From NCBI GenBank assembly GCA_016932075.1, contig JAFGDP010000088.1, positions 1-41,783 on the forward strand: DNA of 41,783 nucleotides, read 5' to 3'. Below the pieces are notes generated by a model. It was not told the origin of the DNA. It saw nothing but the letters and a program-made list of their open reading frames with translations, and did no database searches. This document shows, piece after piece, positions 24,018-34,000 of this stretch. Every line of letters starts with the position of its first letter. The first letter of the stretch is position 1. A program made the translations under genes and the position numbers. This DNA comes from Chitinispirillaceae bacterium. GTDB taxonomy: Bacteria; Fibrobacterota; Chitinivibrionia; Chitinivibrionales; Chitinispirillaceae.

Positions 24018-24680
24018 TTATACATTGTTACTAAATATTGATTCTATAAGGGGGCGGTCGCCCCCTAACCCGAAACCCGCGCTATGCGCGGTTTCCGGGC
24101 ATACCCCCACGATGCGGACGACCGAAATAGCTTGCCAAGTGACTGCATTTCCCTCAGGTACCGTCAATTTCGAAGCGAAGCTTTTACACTAGGGAAAAAG
24201 AGATAGTGTATAGCCTTTGATATTGGTTTTCATTCCGCGTTCCGCCTGCCTCGCCGGAGCGGCTTCGCGCCTAAAGGCCTTATTTAGAAAAACATTTTTT
24301 ACAAAAAACGGCAGACAGGTAGGACCGGCATGTTTCTTTTGCCTTTATCACTATTGCCAGGGTATTTGATCTGTTATCATGTCGCCCCTCCGGGGCTTAT
24401 TTATCTTTCTTTTGAATATTACTACTACAAACATGTCGGCCCTACGGGCCTTTGCCAAATCAACAAGAATACGAGGGCGGTGTTTTAGCTGTTTTTGCTA
24501 CAATAGCAGGGGACGTTGCAGGGGTGCGAGAGCGTCCACCGCGTAGCGGCGGACATTGCCGAGCACCCCTGAGGGGGTGTGTCTTTCAAGCAGGTGTGCG
24601 CCGCGACGCGCACCTGCTTGAAAGGCCAGGGGGAAACGCCCTACGGGCGGTTCCCCCACCAACAAAAGCTATATTTATTA
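24018..24680. repeat. Cluster of GC-rich hairpins in a 0.66-kb gene-free region
   Basis: No gene is visible between convergent lptE and the ABC permease. At least seven palindromes occur: 24049-24066 (8-bp stem AGGGGGCG), 24069-24099 (CCCGAAACCCGCGC with TAT loop, bulged), 24384-24396 (GCCCC-TCC-GGGGC), 24438-24450 (GGCCC-TAC-GGGCC), an outer GGGGTGC/GCACCCC stem around 24520-24570 enclosing GTCCaCCG/CGGcGGAC, 24583-24624 (17-bp stem with 2-nt bulge), and 24629-24657 (13-bp stem, one mismatch, TAC loop). Two of them share the preceding word CATGTCG. They look like several copies of a small palindromic repeat family. Confidence 0.85.
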
Positions 24681-25490
24681 TTATATCTCTTTCCTGTTAA
24701 AACTCACCACAAGCAGGGTAACCAGCACAACACAATACAAGGCGACATTCATGACCGGATGCACGGGTCCCATACCCGTAAACTCGTCCCCGGTGATCAG
24801 GGAACCGGCCCACGACTGCACCATGAACACCTTGGGATAGGCGATCCGCCACAGCGCCGGCGTTCCCATCATGTCCGGAGAAATGGCTGCTCTGACCAGA
24901 GCGCTGTTCATGAATTGGAACCCCCCGTCAGAGACAAATCCAATACCGATAACAAAGATTCCGGCAAGGGCCGCGACGATCTCGGGAATGAAGAGCGCAA
25001 ACAGGCTTGTGCAGCCGATGATAAACAGGAGGTTAATCGAGCAGACAAGCGAAGCGGACAGAAAACCGGGTATCGTGCCGCCGGTCCTAGTCCACATGAT
25101 GCAGAAAATCGTGAGGTGCAGGACAAACATGCCGGCAGTGGACAGGACCCACACCCCCGCGATCCGTCCAAGCGCATACTGCCAGCGCGCCACTGGCCGC
25201 GACAGAAACAGTACAAGGCTGCCGTCATCGCGGTCCCTGCCGAAAAGCCGCATGGCCAGAAGGATCGCGACAAGATACATTGCCGTGATGATCACCTGAA
25301 ACGCCATGAGCGAGGCGTGCCAGGCGATCGTGGCACCGTTAACCTGCTGTCCGTTCATTGACCAGGTGCCGTTATAGCAGGTGCGCAGCAGGAGCACGAG
25401 GAGGATGCCCATGCCCATACAAACCAGAAAACTCTTCTGGCGCAGCTGATCGATACTAGTACACCATACGATATACGCGGCATTACGCAT
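24681..25490 (-). CDS. ABC-2-type transporter permease
   Basis: 269-aa membrane subunit of an ABC exporter. ATG 25490 overlaps the end of the ATPase gene by 8 bp and has GGAG 8 bp upstream inside that gene, so the two are coupled. Six hydrophobic segments are visible. The cytoplasmic motif LFGRDRDDGSLVLFLSRPVARWQYALGRIAG is typical of ABC-2/NosY-like permeases, with FNRKEI at the C-terminus. The gene partner is a CcmA/NatA-type ATPase. The substrate is unknown. NosY-type systems act in envelope protein maturation, others in drug, lipid or ion export. The 3' end stops just short of the hairpin cluster. Confidence 0.88.
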   Translation of the reverse strand: MRNAAYIVWCTSIDQLRQKSFLVCMGMGILLVLLLRTCYNGTWSMNGQQVNGATIAWHASLMAFQVIITAMYLVAILLAMRLFGRDRDDGSLVLFLSRPVARWQYALGRIAGVWVLSTAGMFVLHLTIFCIMWTRTGGTIPGFLSASLVCSINLLFIIGCTSLFALFIPEIVAALAGIFVIGIGFVSDGGFQFMNSALVRAAISPDMMGTPALWRIAYPKVFMVQSWAGSLITGDEFTGMGPVHPVMNVALYCVVLVTLLVVSFNRKEI

Positions 25491-26196
25491 TGTTCTGCTC
25501 CACGTATCTGATAAAAACATCCTCCAGAGAATCATTTTCTCCGACAATGTTCTCGATCGCGTCTTTGACAAGGACCTTACCCTTGTGCATGATACCGGCC
25601 GTGGTGCAGGTCTTTTCGACCTCGGAAAGAAGGTGGGAGTTTATCACCACGGTGGCGCCGGTGTTCCGGAGATTATCGATGATATTGCGCACGTCGCGGA
25701 TCCCGATCGGATCGAGGCCCGAGACCGGCTCATCAAGGATCAGAATCTGGGGATTGCCGAGCAGGGCGCCGGCGAGTCCGATGCGCTGCTTCATGCCTTT
25801 TGAATAGGCGGCGCTCTTTGCGGCCTCGTGGCCGGTCATTGAAACGATCTCCAGGACCCGGCCCATCTCACGGCGCGCGGCAAGTCCGGAGATCCCGCAA
25901 AGACGCGAATGGCGCAACAGATACTCTTTCCCGGAAAGAAATGGCGGAATGGTCAGCTGTTCCGGCACGTACCCTATCGAACGCCTAGCCTCCGGATCTC
26001 CCGGCGGCCTGCCGTTAACCGTCACGCTCCCCGAGTTTGGCGCGACAAATCCTAAAATCATACGCACGAAGGTTGTTTTTCCCGCGCCATTCGGCCCGAG
26101 CAGGGCAAAACACTCCCCTTTTCCTATGGTGCAGGAGACAGCATCCACCGCGGTACAGGAGGCGAATTTTTTAGTTACCGAGGTTAATGAAATCAT
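25483..26196 (-). CDS. ABC transporter ATP-binding protein (CcmA/NatA class)
   Basis: 237-aa ATPase driving the adjacent ABC-2 permease. Walker A GPNGAGKTT, Q-loop GYVPEQL, signature YSKGMKQRIGLAGALL, Walker B LILDEPVSGLDP and the switch histidine in INSHLLSEVE are intact. The C-terminal coiled region ends SLEDVFIRYVEQ, a common exporter-ATPase ending. I take ATG 26196 (MISLTSVTKKF), the conventional family start. ATG 26220 adds 8 residues and is equally possible, because no clear ribosome site precedes either. The longer open frame to 26358 is unlikely. It is divergent from the predicted nuclease gene at 26307. Confidence 0.9.
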   Translation of the reverse strand: MISLTSVTKKFASCTAVDAVSCTIGKGECFALLGPNGAGKTTFVRMILGFVAPNSGSVTVNGRPPGDPEARRSIGYVPEQLTIPPFLSGKEYLLRHSRLCGISGLAARREMGRVLEIVSMTGHEAAKSAAYSKGMKQRIGLAGALLGNPQILILDEPVSGLDPIGIRDVRNIIDNLRNTGATVVINSHLLSEVEKTCTTAGIMHKGKVLVKDAIENIVGENDSLEDVFIRYVEQNNA

Positions 26197-26306
26197 ACGG
26201 GAAGAAAATACGATGTGCATTGTTGAACAGCTGCTTTTGTACCGAACAGGAATTCTGGCACCTTTACAATTATTAATCGTCTCATAATAACTGTCATAAC
26301 CGTGCG

Positions 26307-27383
26307 ATGAGTATTTTAATGGACATGCAGCAACAACTGTGTATTCCGAAAACAGCACGCACCGTCGTGGACCCGTTCCAGGAATTTCTCCCCGTGCTCT
26401 GGAACCCTGCCCGTCCCGAGGACGCGGACGCCATTGACGGCATTTTCTCCATAAAACGGAACCACGGGGTACGCGGCACCTTCAAGCTGCACAATCCGAA
26501 TGACGCGATCAATGATGACCGGCTGCTCTCTGAGAAGATCCTTCTCGAATATGTCATCAACAATTGCAGCAATGCCATCATGAAGGTCAGCGACCTGCTC
26601 AACGCGCCCTACCCGATCGACAGCGCCTCGAGCGGCAACCTGATCGGCGATGTCGCTGAGCGGATCGCGCGCCGCATCACCAAATATTTTCTCAAGCACT
26701 GGAACAAACGCGGCTACACGGGCGGCATATTCGACAGCCGGTTCGACCCGCAGAACCGTGACGATTTTATCATCGCCAACACCAGCGAATACATTCTCAA
26801 GATTGACCGGTATCCGAACCTGATCATTCTCAAGCGTACGGGACGCGGAAAATTCGGGTATGAAAACATCAAGGAGCTCGACGGATTTTTCGACTACCGG
26901 TTCGGCGGGAAACGGTACATCCTGGTGCTTGAAAGCAAGCTGGAAAAGATCAACGTGAATTGCGACGATCTGATCCAGAATCTTTTCATGCCGCTTCACC
27001 AGCTCTTTCCCGGCACACGCTTTTACTATGTCCTGTTCACCGACAGAAACTCGATCTACGTGAAAAGCACGTTCCACTGCTGGCGCCAGATCAAACAGGT
27101 GCCGGCGAAGATCCATGAACGGCTGTCGGGCGAAGGCATCGGCACGCTCTTCTTCACCTTTAACGAGAGCCGCGAGGAGTTCGAGCGCATCAAGGAGTTC
27201 CTGATCCTGCAGGCGCGCGCCGTGCAAAGGCAGATGGTCACGCTGTCGGGCAGGACCGTGATTTCTGACAAGGAGATCATGGTGTTCGACGGCGGGGAAA
27301 CCCCGCACATCAAGCTTATCAGGGACACGCAGACCGGACTGTGGAAAGAGGTCAAGCTCCGGCACAAGCGAACAGGGAAATGA
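26307..27383 (+). CDS. Uncharacterised protein with PD-(D/E)XK nuclease-like motif
   Basis: 358-aa cytoplasmic protein of no family I can name. Residues 185-215 read ENIKELDGFFDYRFGG followed by KRYILVLESKLEKI. The D192-x16-E209-S-K211 arrangement, with a beta-hairpin around a GG turn, is the core of the PD-(D/E)XK restriction-endonuclease fold. E118 in the helix AERIARRITKYF is a candidate for the extra acidic residue of that fold. The N-terminal 100 residues and the C-terminal 110 (helical, then GGETPHIKLIRD) are not recognised. Composition and codon positions favour this strand over the opposite open frame. It stands alone, divergent from an ABC exporter, with no methyltransferase nearby. 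Catalysis is unproven. Confidence 0.78.
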   Translation: MSILMDMQQQLCIPKTARTVVDPFQEFLPVLWNPARPEDADAIDGIFSIKRNHGVRGTFKLHNPNDAINDDRLLSEKILLEYVINNCSNAIMKVSDLLNAPYPIDSASSGNLIGDVAERIARRITKYFLKHWNKRGYTGGIFDSRFDPQNRDDFIIANTSEYILKIDRYPNLIILKRTGRGKFGYENIKELDGFFDYRFGGKRYILVLESKLEKINVNCDDLIQNLFMPLHQLFPGTRFYYVLFTDRNSIYVKSTFHCWRQIKQVPAKIHERLSGEGIGTLFFTFNESREEFERIKEFLILQARAVQRQMVTLSGRTVISDKEIMVFDGGETPHIKLIRDTQTGLWKEVKLRHKRTGK

Positions 27384-27390
27384 ATTGGAG

Positions 27391-27478
27391 ATTGCAGATT
27401 GACGATTGCAGATTGATGATTGAAAAACACTTGTCAATTATTTTTTAAATCTGCATTCTTCAATCATCATTCTGCAAT
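27391..27478. repeat. ATTGCAGATTG direct repeat and imperfect inverted repeat
   Basis: Short direct repeats (GATTGCAGATTG at about 27390 and 27404) form the left side of a 20-bp inverted repeat: 27405-27424 pairs with 27459-27478 with one mismatch, around a 34-nt AT-rich loop. It lies between two convergent genes and could act in both directions as a transcript end. A related shorter copy appears near 7510-7543. Confidence 0.75.
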
Positions 27479-27480
27479 TC

Positions 27481-28053
27481 CTACAGTCCTTTTACCTCGA
27501 TCGAGCTGACCATCTCCTCGTACACGGGAAGAAACTTCTCGAACAGCTCATGCTTTGCCCAGAAGGCGATACGGATATCATAGGTGCCGATATTGAAGAA
27601 AAATTCGGCAAACCTGAAATCGGCCTTGTCATACACCCACTTCACGAGCGGCATTCTTCCCGCGATCATGGCGGTGAGTCCCCTGTCGTTCTGCACGTCG
27701 GCCTGGTTGAGCATCCGGATCTGCTGCGCGTACTCACTGGCGGGCTCGTTGAGGTTGACGGCGATGCCCCGCGTTCCGTGCATCCCCTCAACCGTCGCTC
27801 CGACAAAGAGGAGCTCGTACCCTGATTTCGCAAACGTTTTCGCCAGCGCCCTGCTGCCCTTGTCCATGTCGCGGGGATCGGTGAACATCAGCCAGTTTCC
27901 CTGAAACCGCATCACAAAGCGGAGCGGCTTGTTTTCGTAAACCTTATCTTCCTCGTAATAGGCGTCCGGATAAAACTGCTTCAGCGGGGCGGCGCAGAAA
28001 CACGCAAAAAGGAGTACCGCGGCGGTCCTGCAGCTTTTTCCGCTCCATGCCAT
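27481..28053 (-). CDS. Small secreted protein of unknown function
   Basis: 190-aa protein with a signal peptide (MAWSGKSCRTAAVLLFACFCAAP). The mature part starts with a YEEDKVYEN segment and then alternates strands and helices (RFVMRFQGNWLMFTDPRD, GYELLFVGATVEG). It ends FFFNIGTYDIRIAFWAKHEL followed by EKFLPVYEEMVSSIEVKG. The ending, a strand followed by a helix and the SSIEVKG terminus, loosely recalls PsbP-like/DUF1795 proteins, but I do not claim membership. It follows the giant surface protein gene by 6 bp and is surely co-transcribed, so it may be an accessory or chaperone-like factor of that protein (inference). Confidence 0.82.
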   Translation of the reverse strand: MAWSGKSCRTAAVLLFACFCAAPLKQFYPDAYYEEDKVYENKPLRFVMRFQGNWLMFTDPRDMDKGSRALAKTFAKSGYELLFVGATVEGMHGTRGIAVNLNEPASEYAQQIRMLNQADVQNDRGLTAMIAGRMPLVKWVYDKADFRFAEFFFNIGTYDIRIAFWAKHELFEKFLPVYEEMVSSIEVKGL

Positions 28054-28059
28054 AGGGGT

Positions 28060-31000
28060 TCAGTTCATCCTGAAAAGCCTGATCGCGGCAAACGAGTCGC
28101 CGCCCCGGATCCGGACGATATACATTCCGTTGCGCAGCACCCTCCCCCGTTCTCCATTGCCGTGCCACACCATGCGATGCGCTCCCACCTCGATCTCCCT
28201 GTCAAGAAGCGTGGCGACTTTTTTCCCGGCAATGTCGAATATTTCAACACAGACATGCCGTTTCTTTTTATCAATGCTGATGCCGCCTGCCCCCCATTCA
28301 TACGGAACCACAAACACGAGCGTGGTGTTTTGCCTGAACGGATTGGGACAGGCCGCATCGAGGCGGAACCGTTTTGCGTAGAGTGCCAGTTCGTTTGTGT
28401 TCGCGGTCACGACCAGGCAGGCGGACACCTCCGCGTCATGCGGCGGGATCTCAATCGCCGCGTCCTTTTCCAGCGGGACTGCGCCGTTCGCATCGATCCA
28501 GAACGCATGCAATCCGCGCGGCAGTGACGCACACCCGCGCACATCGATTCGCGTCCTTTCCGAACTCGGCGAAACAGCCACAAGCCATTCGTGCCGCACG
28601 GCATTCTGCGCGCCGCCTGCCGCATGATAGAGCATTGAGAATCGCGTGCGGTGACCGTCCGCTACCTTGACAAAATAGAGCTGGGTCGCCAGGAATCCTG
28701 CCGGGGGCTCGCGGATTTCCCTCGCATGCACCGGCATGTCGTCCGGCGCGTCGACCACACCGATATAATTCTCCTCGTCGCGAATCGTTGCGCCGGAAAG
28801 CACCAGCTGCAGCTCCCAGGCAGCCAGACCGGACGCCCGTTTGGCCGTTCCAGCGAAAAGCGGCCGGTCATTGTTCAGCGGAAGCGTCCGTGCGCTGGCG
28901 GTATGGATCCAGTACCCCTTCCACGGTTCGAGCCGCGTTGCACGGACATACCCAAGCTGGTCGGGATTCCATTCCCATGCGGGAAACGTGTCGAGCCAGG
29001 AGGGCGCTATGGGAAACGGCAAAGGCAGAGACACCTGATTCCAGCCGGTCTGTCCTGCTGTCAGGCTGAACGAAAGCGTAGCCTCGCGCTGTGCAAGCAG
29101 GGCGAGCGTTGCCGGGGTTACCTGAAGAACCGTATCCCGTTCAGACCGGAACCAGTATCCTTTTCCCGGCCGCAGGGTGCTGGTTGCCGCATACTGCGAC
29201 AGCAGCTTGTCCGGCGTCCGCTTGTCGTCCCAATAATAGAGAATCCTATCGCTTGACGGCGCAAGCTGCGCGCTGTCCGCGCCCCAGAGCCCCATCATGT
29301 GCCACTGTGCGCCTTTCAGGTGTACCGCGTAGGTAAAGCCGCCCCTGAAAAGGGTGGAAAGCGGTATGGACGCCGGAAGATCCACTTCGCTCTGATGTCC
29401 GGCTGAATCTACACCCATGACAACATAGAGATAGGGTTTCCCCGGTATAATGGTTGAATCTAAAAAGCTGGTGGACCGGATATAAAAGGTGTCGATCATG
29501 GCCATAAACTCATCTTCAGAAACCGTCGGCTCCCACCGGTTCTCCTGATTCACGTAATACAGGGAGGTGTCTCCCGGACAACGGGCAACGCAATAGCGGA
29601 CGACCTTTTCCGAATCCGGCGACGGGCTCCAGGAGAGCATTATTTTTGCAAGGCTCAACTGCCGCACCACAAGGTTTTTAATCGGCGACGGCCCGACCGT
29701 GGTGTCTTCATCATTTCTGTTAAACCTTCGGCTGTCATAGCCCAGCGCAACCCGGTCCGAAGATACGGTACGCAGGGGTGACTGGTCAGGGAGAAAGTAG
29801 TTGACCGTGTCGATGAACTGCGGATCAAGGGTCAAAAGCTGGCCTTCGATCTCGATACGCGGCGTTGCTGCGGATACGGCAGTCCGCCAGAGGTCGCACG
29901 TGCGCACCGACGCGGTGGGCGACACGCCGCCGAGTTGGATGGGAAGCTGGGAGTTTCCGCCCACGGCAATAAAATCGGTCATTATCGAGTGTGCTATGCT
30001 CACCTTGGAGCTGAGCGAATAGACCGGCATGAGAAACGCATGCTCGTGTCCGGTGGGAGAGCGCACCGGGTTTGTCGATTCGGCAAGACCGCGCGCTCCC
30101 GCGGCTGCGACAATGTTCCCGGAACTTCGCGCCACAAAGGTGCACTGGTCGATCCACAGCTGTACCTCCGACCCTAAAAAAGGATTCTGGCGCATGGTGT
30201 TCACCATGGCCGACGAGTCAATAGCGACATCAAATGCCTTGGTGACGCCTGCAAACAAACACTGGCCAGTGCCTGCAGGAGCGCTCACCTGGATGCCGAC
30301 AGACGCGTTAATGATCTTAAAACCGCTGACATACGGCTGTTCGTCCTCTTTGCGCTGCCCGGTCCACGGGATAGTCACTGCGATCCCGCCTCCGGCATCG
30401 ATGATTGGCGGCGTTCCATAGTGCCAGTCTCCGTCGAGAAGAAGCGCCTTGCCCCTGAAGGTAAGGTTTTCTCGATATACGCCGCTCTCCACCCTGATCA
30501 CATCACCGTTTTGCGAAGCGTCAATCGCCGATTGAATCGTCTTGTATTTTTCATACGGACCGACCTGAAGCGGCTTTGTCAATCCCTCAAAAAACGCCTG
30601 GTCGAGTGTAAAAGCGGCGGCGCGCGACGCGCGACCCGTTGACAGCACTTCAACGCGATACTCAAAAACCCTGCCGGAATCCTCGCGGCCCCACTGGTGG
30701 TCTTCCAGACGGGAGCTCCATGCCGACCTGCGTTCAAGCAGCTTCCACGGCTCCCCTGCAGCGCGGCGGAAAAGCGAAATGCTGTCGATGATGGTATCAG
30801 GCGGTTGCGGCCCCCATTCGACCCCAATACCCCAGCGCGTTCCCCTGACCTCGATCCAAAGCGAATCGGGAGCTATACCGTTTTGGCGCGGATCATACCA
30901 CACCTCATTCGACCGCACCATGACGCCAGCGCTTTTACCTGCCACGACATACAGCATGGGTGCCGCGATGGTTCTGGTCTCGGCCCAGGAATAGTTGACC

Positions 31001-34000
31001 GTTCCCTGCACTGTTGCCGCTGCATGGAGTCGCGTTACGGTTCCGTCCGGACCCATGCCGTAGAGCACGCAGGAATCGAGCGTATACCGCTGGTCAATTC
31101 TCCAGTGCAGCATTTCCAGGACGCCGTTTGTCGAGTATTGGGTGTACAGCGTGATCGGGTCGGCGGACGGCGTGGTATCGGGGTCAGAAAACGACCGCTT
31201 GAGCCGCACGGCAAGCGGCGAAAACGTCGCCTCATTGAAACGGTACGGGAACAGCGGCCCTGCGGTGGTGGTTTCAGGCGACCAGAACTGGCCCGGATAC
31301 CCGTCGGCCCATGCATTCAGATAATAGGCTTCTCCGTTGATCATGCCCGGCAGCACAAAGCGCTCGCCGTCGAAATGGTCGGAAAATCCGACAGTGAAAA
31401 AACGCCCGTTTTTCTTTACCACGGCAGAAAAGCCAAAATGCGTCAGGGAATTGCCCGCGCTGTCGCGAACGCTGCCCGACACGGTGTACCCGGTCCTGAG
31501 CCGGAGCGGTATGTTTGCCACGGTGTCAAATGGTTTTATTTCAAATGACATTCCTGTTTCGAGCAAGGTATCTCCTCCCACGACACCCCACCCGAGCCAG
31601 GGCACGGGTGTGGAGCTGGCATTGGAATCGTTCCATCCATACCGGGGGGAGGGCTGGAACACGGCGCGCCACATGCCCGGTGGGCACACGTCCGATACAA
31701 ACCTCCCGGTGGTTGAGTCTGTACCGCTGCAGAACGCCTCGATACTGGTGCTGTAATGCGGATGAAGAACGGTCTCGCCTGATTCCAGCGAATCAGGGAA
31801 CAGCAGGATACGGCCTATGGGCAACCCGCACCCGGTATCATGTATCATCGCGGAATCCCGCAGTGAGACAGGAGTGGTAAATGAACCGGCAATGCGGCCG
31901 CCCGGCTCCATGGTGATGGCAGGGTACGTATAGGTCTGGCCCTCGGTAATGGTGAACTCATCAGGCAGCGGCACGCTGTCCTTTCTCAGATAGTGCGGAT
32001 GATATATCCATAGATGACAGGTGCCGGAAATAATTCCGGCGACGTTGTATGCACCGTTCGCTGACGTGGTCACCTCATGCCACCGGTTCCTGCCCTTTTC
32101 ATGTACATTGACAACCGCATCCTGTATTGGCGCGCCGTTCATGGTGGAGGTGACCATGCCCGACACCATGCCGCCGGGACGCAGGAGAAAATTGATGGTG
32201 AGTGTAAAGCTGGTGTCGACCCGGACCACCCTGGCGTTGGCCGGGATATCGGCATTCTGGTAAAACTGCGCCACATAGTTCTGCGAATCAACGACCGCTG
32301 CGACCAGATAGTCGTCAGGCGGGAGATTCCTGAAAACATAGTACCCCGCGGAATCGGTATGGGTCATCATCGGCGCCCACAGCATGGCGGGATTGAAATC
32401 TCCCGTTGGAACCATATGCGACGGCATTGCGCAGATCCGGACATTGTGCAGGGGCGCATATGAAGGAAGCGCGGTTACGACACCCTCGATGCTTTTCCGG
32501 GTCGTTGTATCAACCGTGTTGCCCTTGACCAGTTTGATCTGCAGCCAGACCGTATCACCTTGTGCGGCTCGTATCATTCCGGCGTGCGGCAGGGAATCGG
32601 TGACGCCGGTCGTTGTCCAGAACTGGCGCTTTCCGGTCTGGACCTCGACCGCGCAGTAGTGCGGCGCAAGGGCGATGAAACGCATGGGACCGAAAAGACC
32701 ATCACTTGCGGTCTGCATGCTTGTCATCACGGTATGGATGGTATCCAGAATCAGCACGCGGCAGCTGACCGACCGGTCAAGAGAATCCGCCACCCGTCCC
32801 TGCAGGTAGGCAAACGAGGTCGTGGTATCGACCGGTCCGAAAGCGGTCTTGAGCCTGGTCTCCAGGACCACGGTGTCATTGTCCTGAACCGGCTGGAAAA
32901 AGGACTCATACTGCGTATTCCCGTCGGGCGAATAATATTGTATGGGATACGGTGGGACCTCCAGCCGGATCGAATAGTCGCCCGGCGGCAGTCCGGCAGC
33001 CGCATACATCCCGGTTGTAGAATGATAGAACAACTGGCGCATCATGGTATGATACCGGTCAGCGCATTCAATTTTCCCGCTTGTCATGGTGATGGGCATG
33101 CCGGAGGAATCCGTGATTGCCACGAAAACCGCCGAAGATGCGGTGTTGTCAAGCGGATTGCCGGACAGCGTTATGAAAAAGGTGTCATTGGCGGGCGGCG
33201 GGTAGATCGGATCGTCCGGATACCGCGTGGTGGCCCGGCGGTGGGGTGAAAACCACTGTTCAGGAAACATGCCGCCGCTGCCGAGCTTCAGGAAATATCC
33301 CTCGCTTTGCAGCTGTTCAAACCTGAAAATGCCGCTTGCATCGGTCATGGCCTGGAACCGGGACGTTAAAAGATCGTCCGCGGTAAAAAGGCCGATAACA
33401 ATATCAGGCGCCAGACTGCCGGTCTCGGTAAAGACTTTTCCGTATATTCTTCCGTTGCCCAGCGGCGAACCGGTCACCTGGGTGCCGAACTCCAGCGTAT
33501 CGTATGCCTGTACCGTGATAAAATAGCGCGGCGAGGCGCTGTTTTGGGACGTATCCATGTACTGTGACGGATAGGGTGGACAGGACAGGAACACCGCATA
33601 TCGCCCGGGCTGCACGTTTTCAAAAAACGCATAGCCCTGACGGCTATTAAGATCGCATGCCCCGGCAAAGGAAAAATCCCATGCGTTTTCCAGTTCCACC
33701 ATGCCGGAATTCACCGCAGCACCCAGAGTATCCTTGACGCTTATCTTGATGACCGACGAGGGGGGATTATCGATCGGCGAAGGGGTCAAATAGATCTGCC
33801 ACGGATCGCTTATCGGACCAGCCCACAAGCTGAACTGCGGGTACCGGGTGGTCCCTTGGGGCGAGAGCCATTGGGTAACATAATTGCCGCTGTCAATTTT
33901 TAGGAAATAACGTTGTTCCGCAACATTATCAAAAACAAATGCCCCGTCCGTCGCCGTGCTTGTCGAATACTTCACGGTCAATGCGGAATCATAATCGCAC

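Noticed and set aside
23995..24680. CRISPR array or retron RNA in the hairpin cluster
   Set aside because: The palindromes differ in sequence and spacing, there are no regular direct repeats with spacers, and no cas or reverse-transcriptase gene is nearby.
26316..27437. 373-codon open frame on the minus strand
   Set aside because: It mirrors the predicted nuclease gene. The plus-strand product has balanced composition and a coherent motif, while this one is enriched in His, Val and Asp with no recognisable domain.
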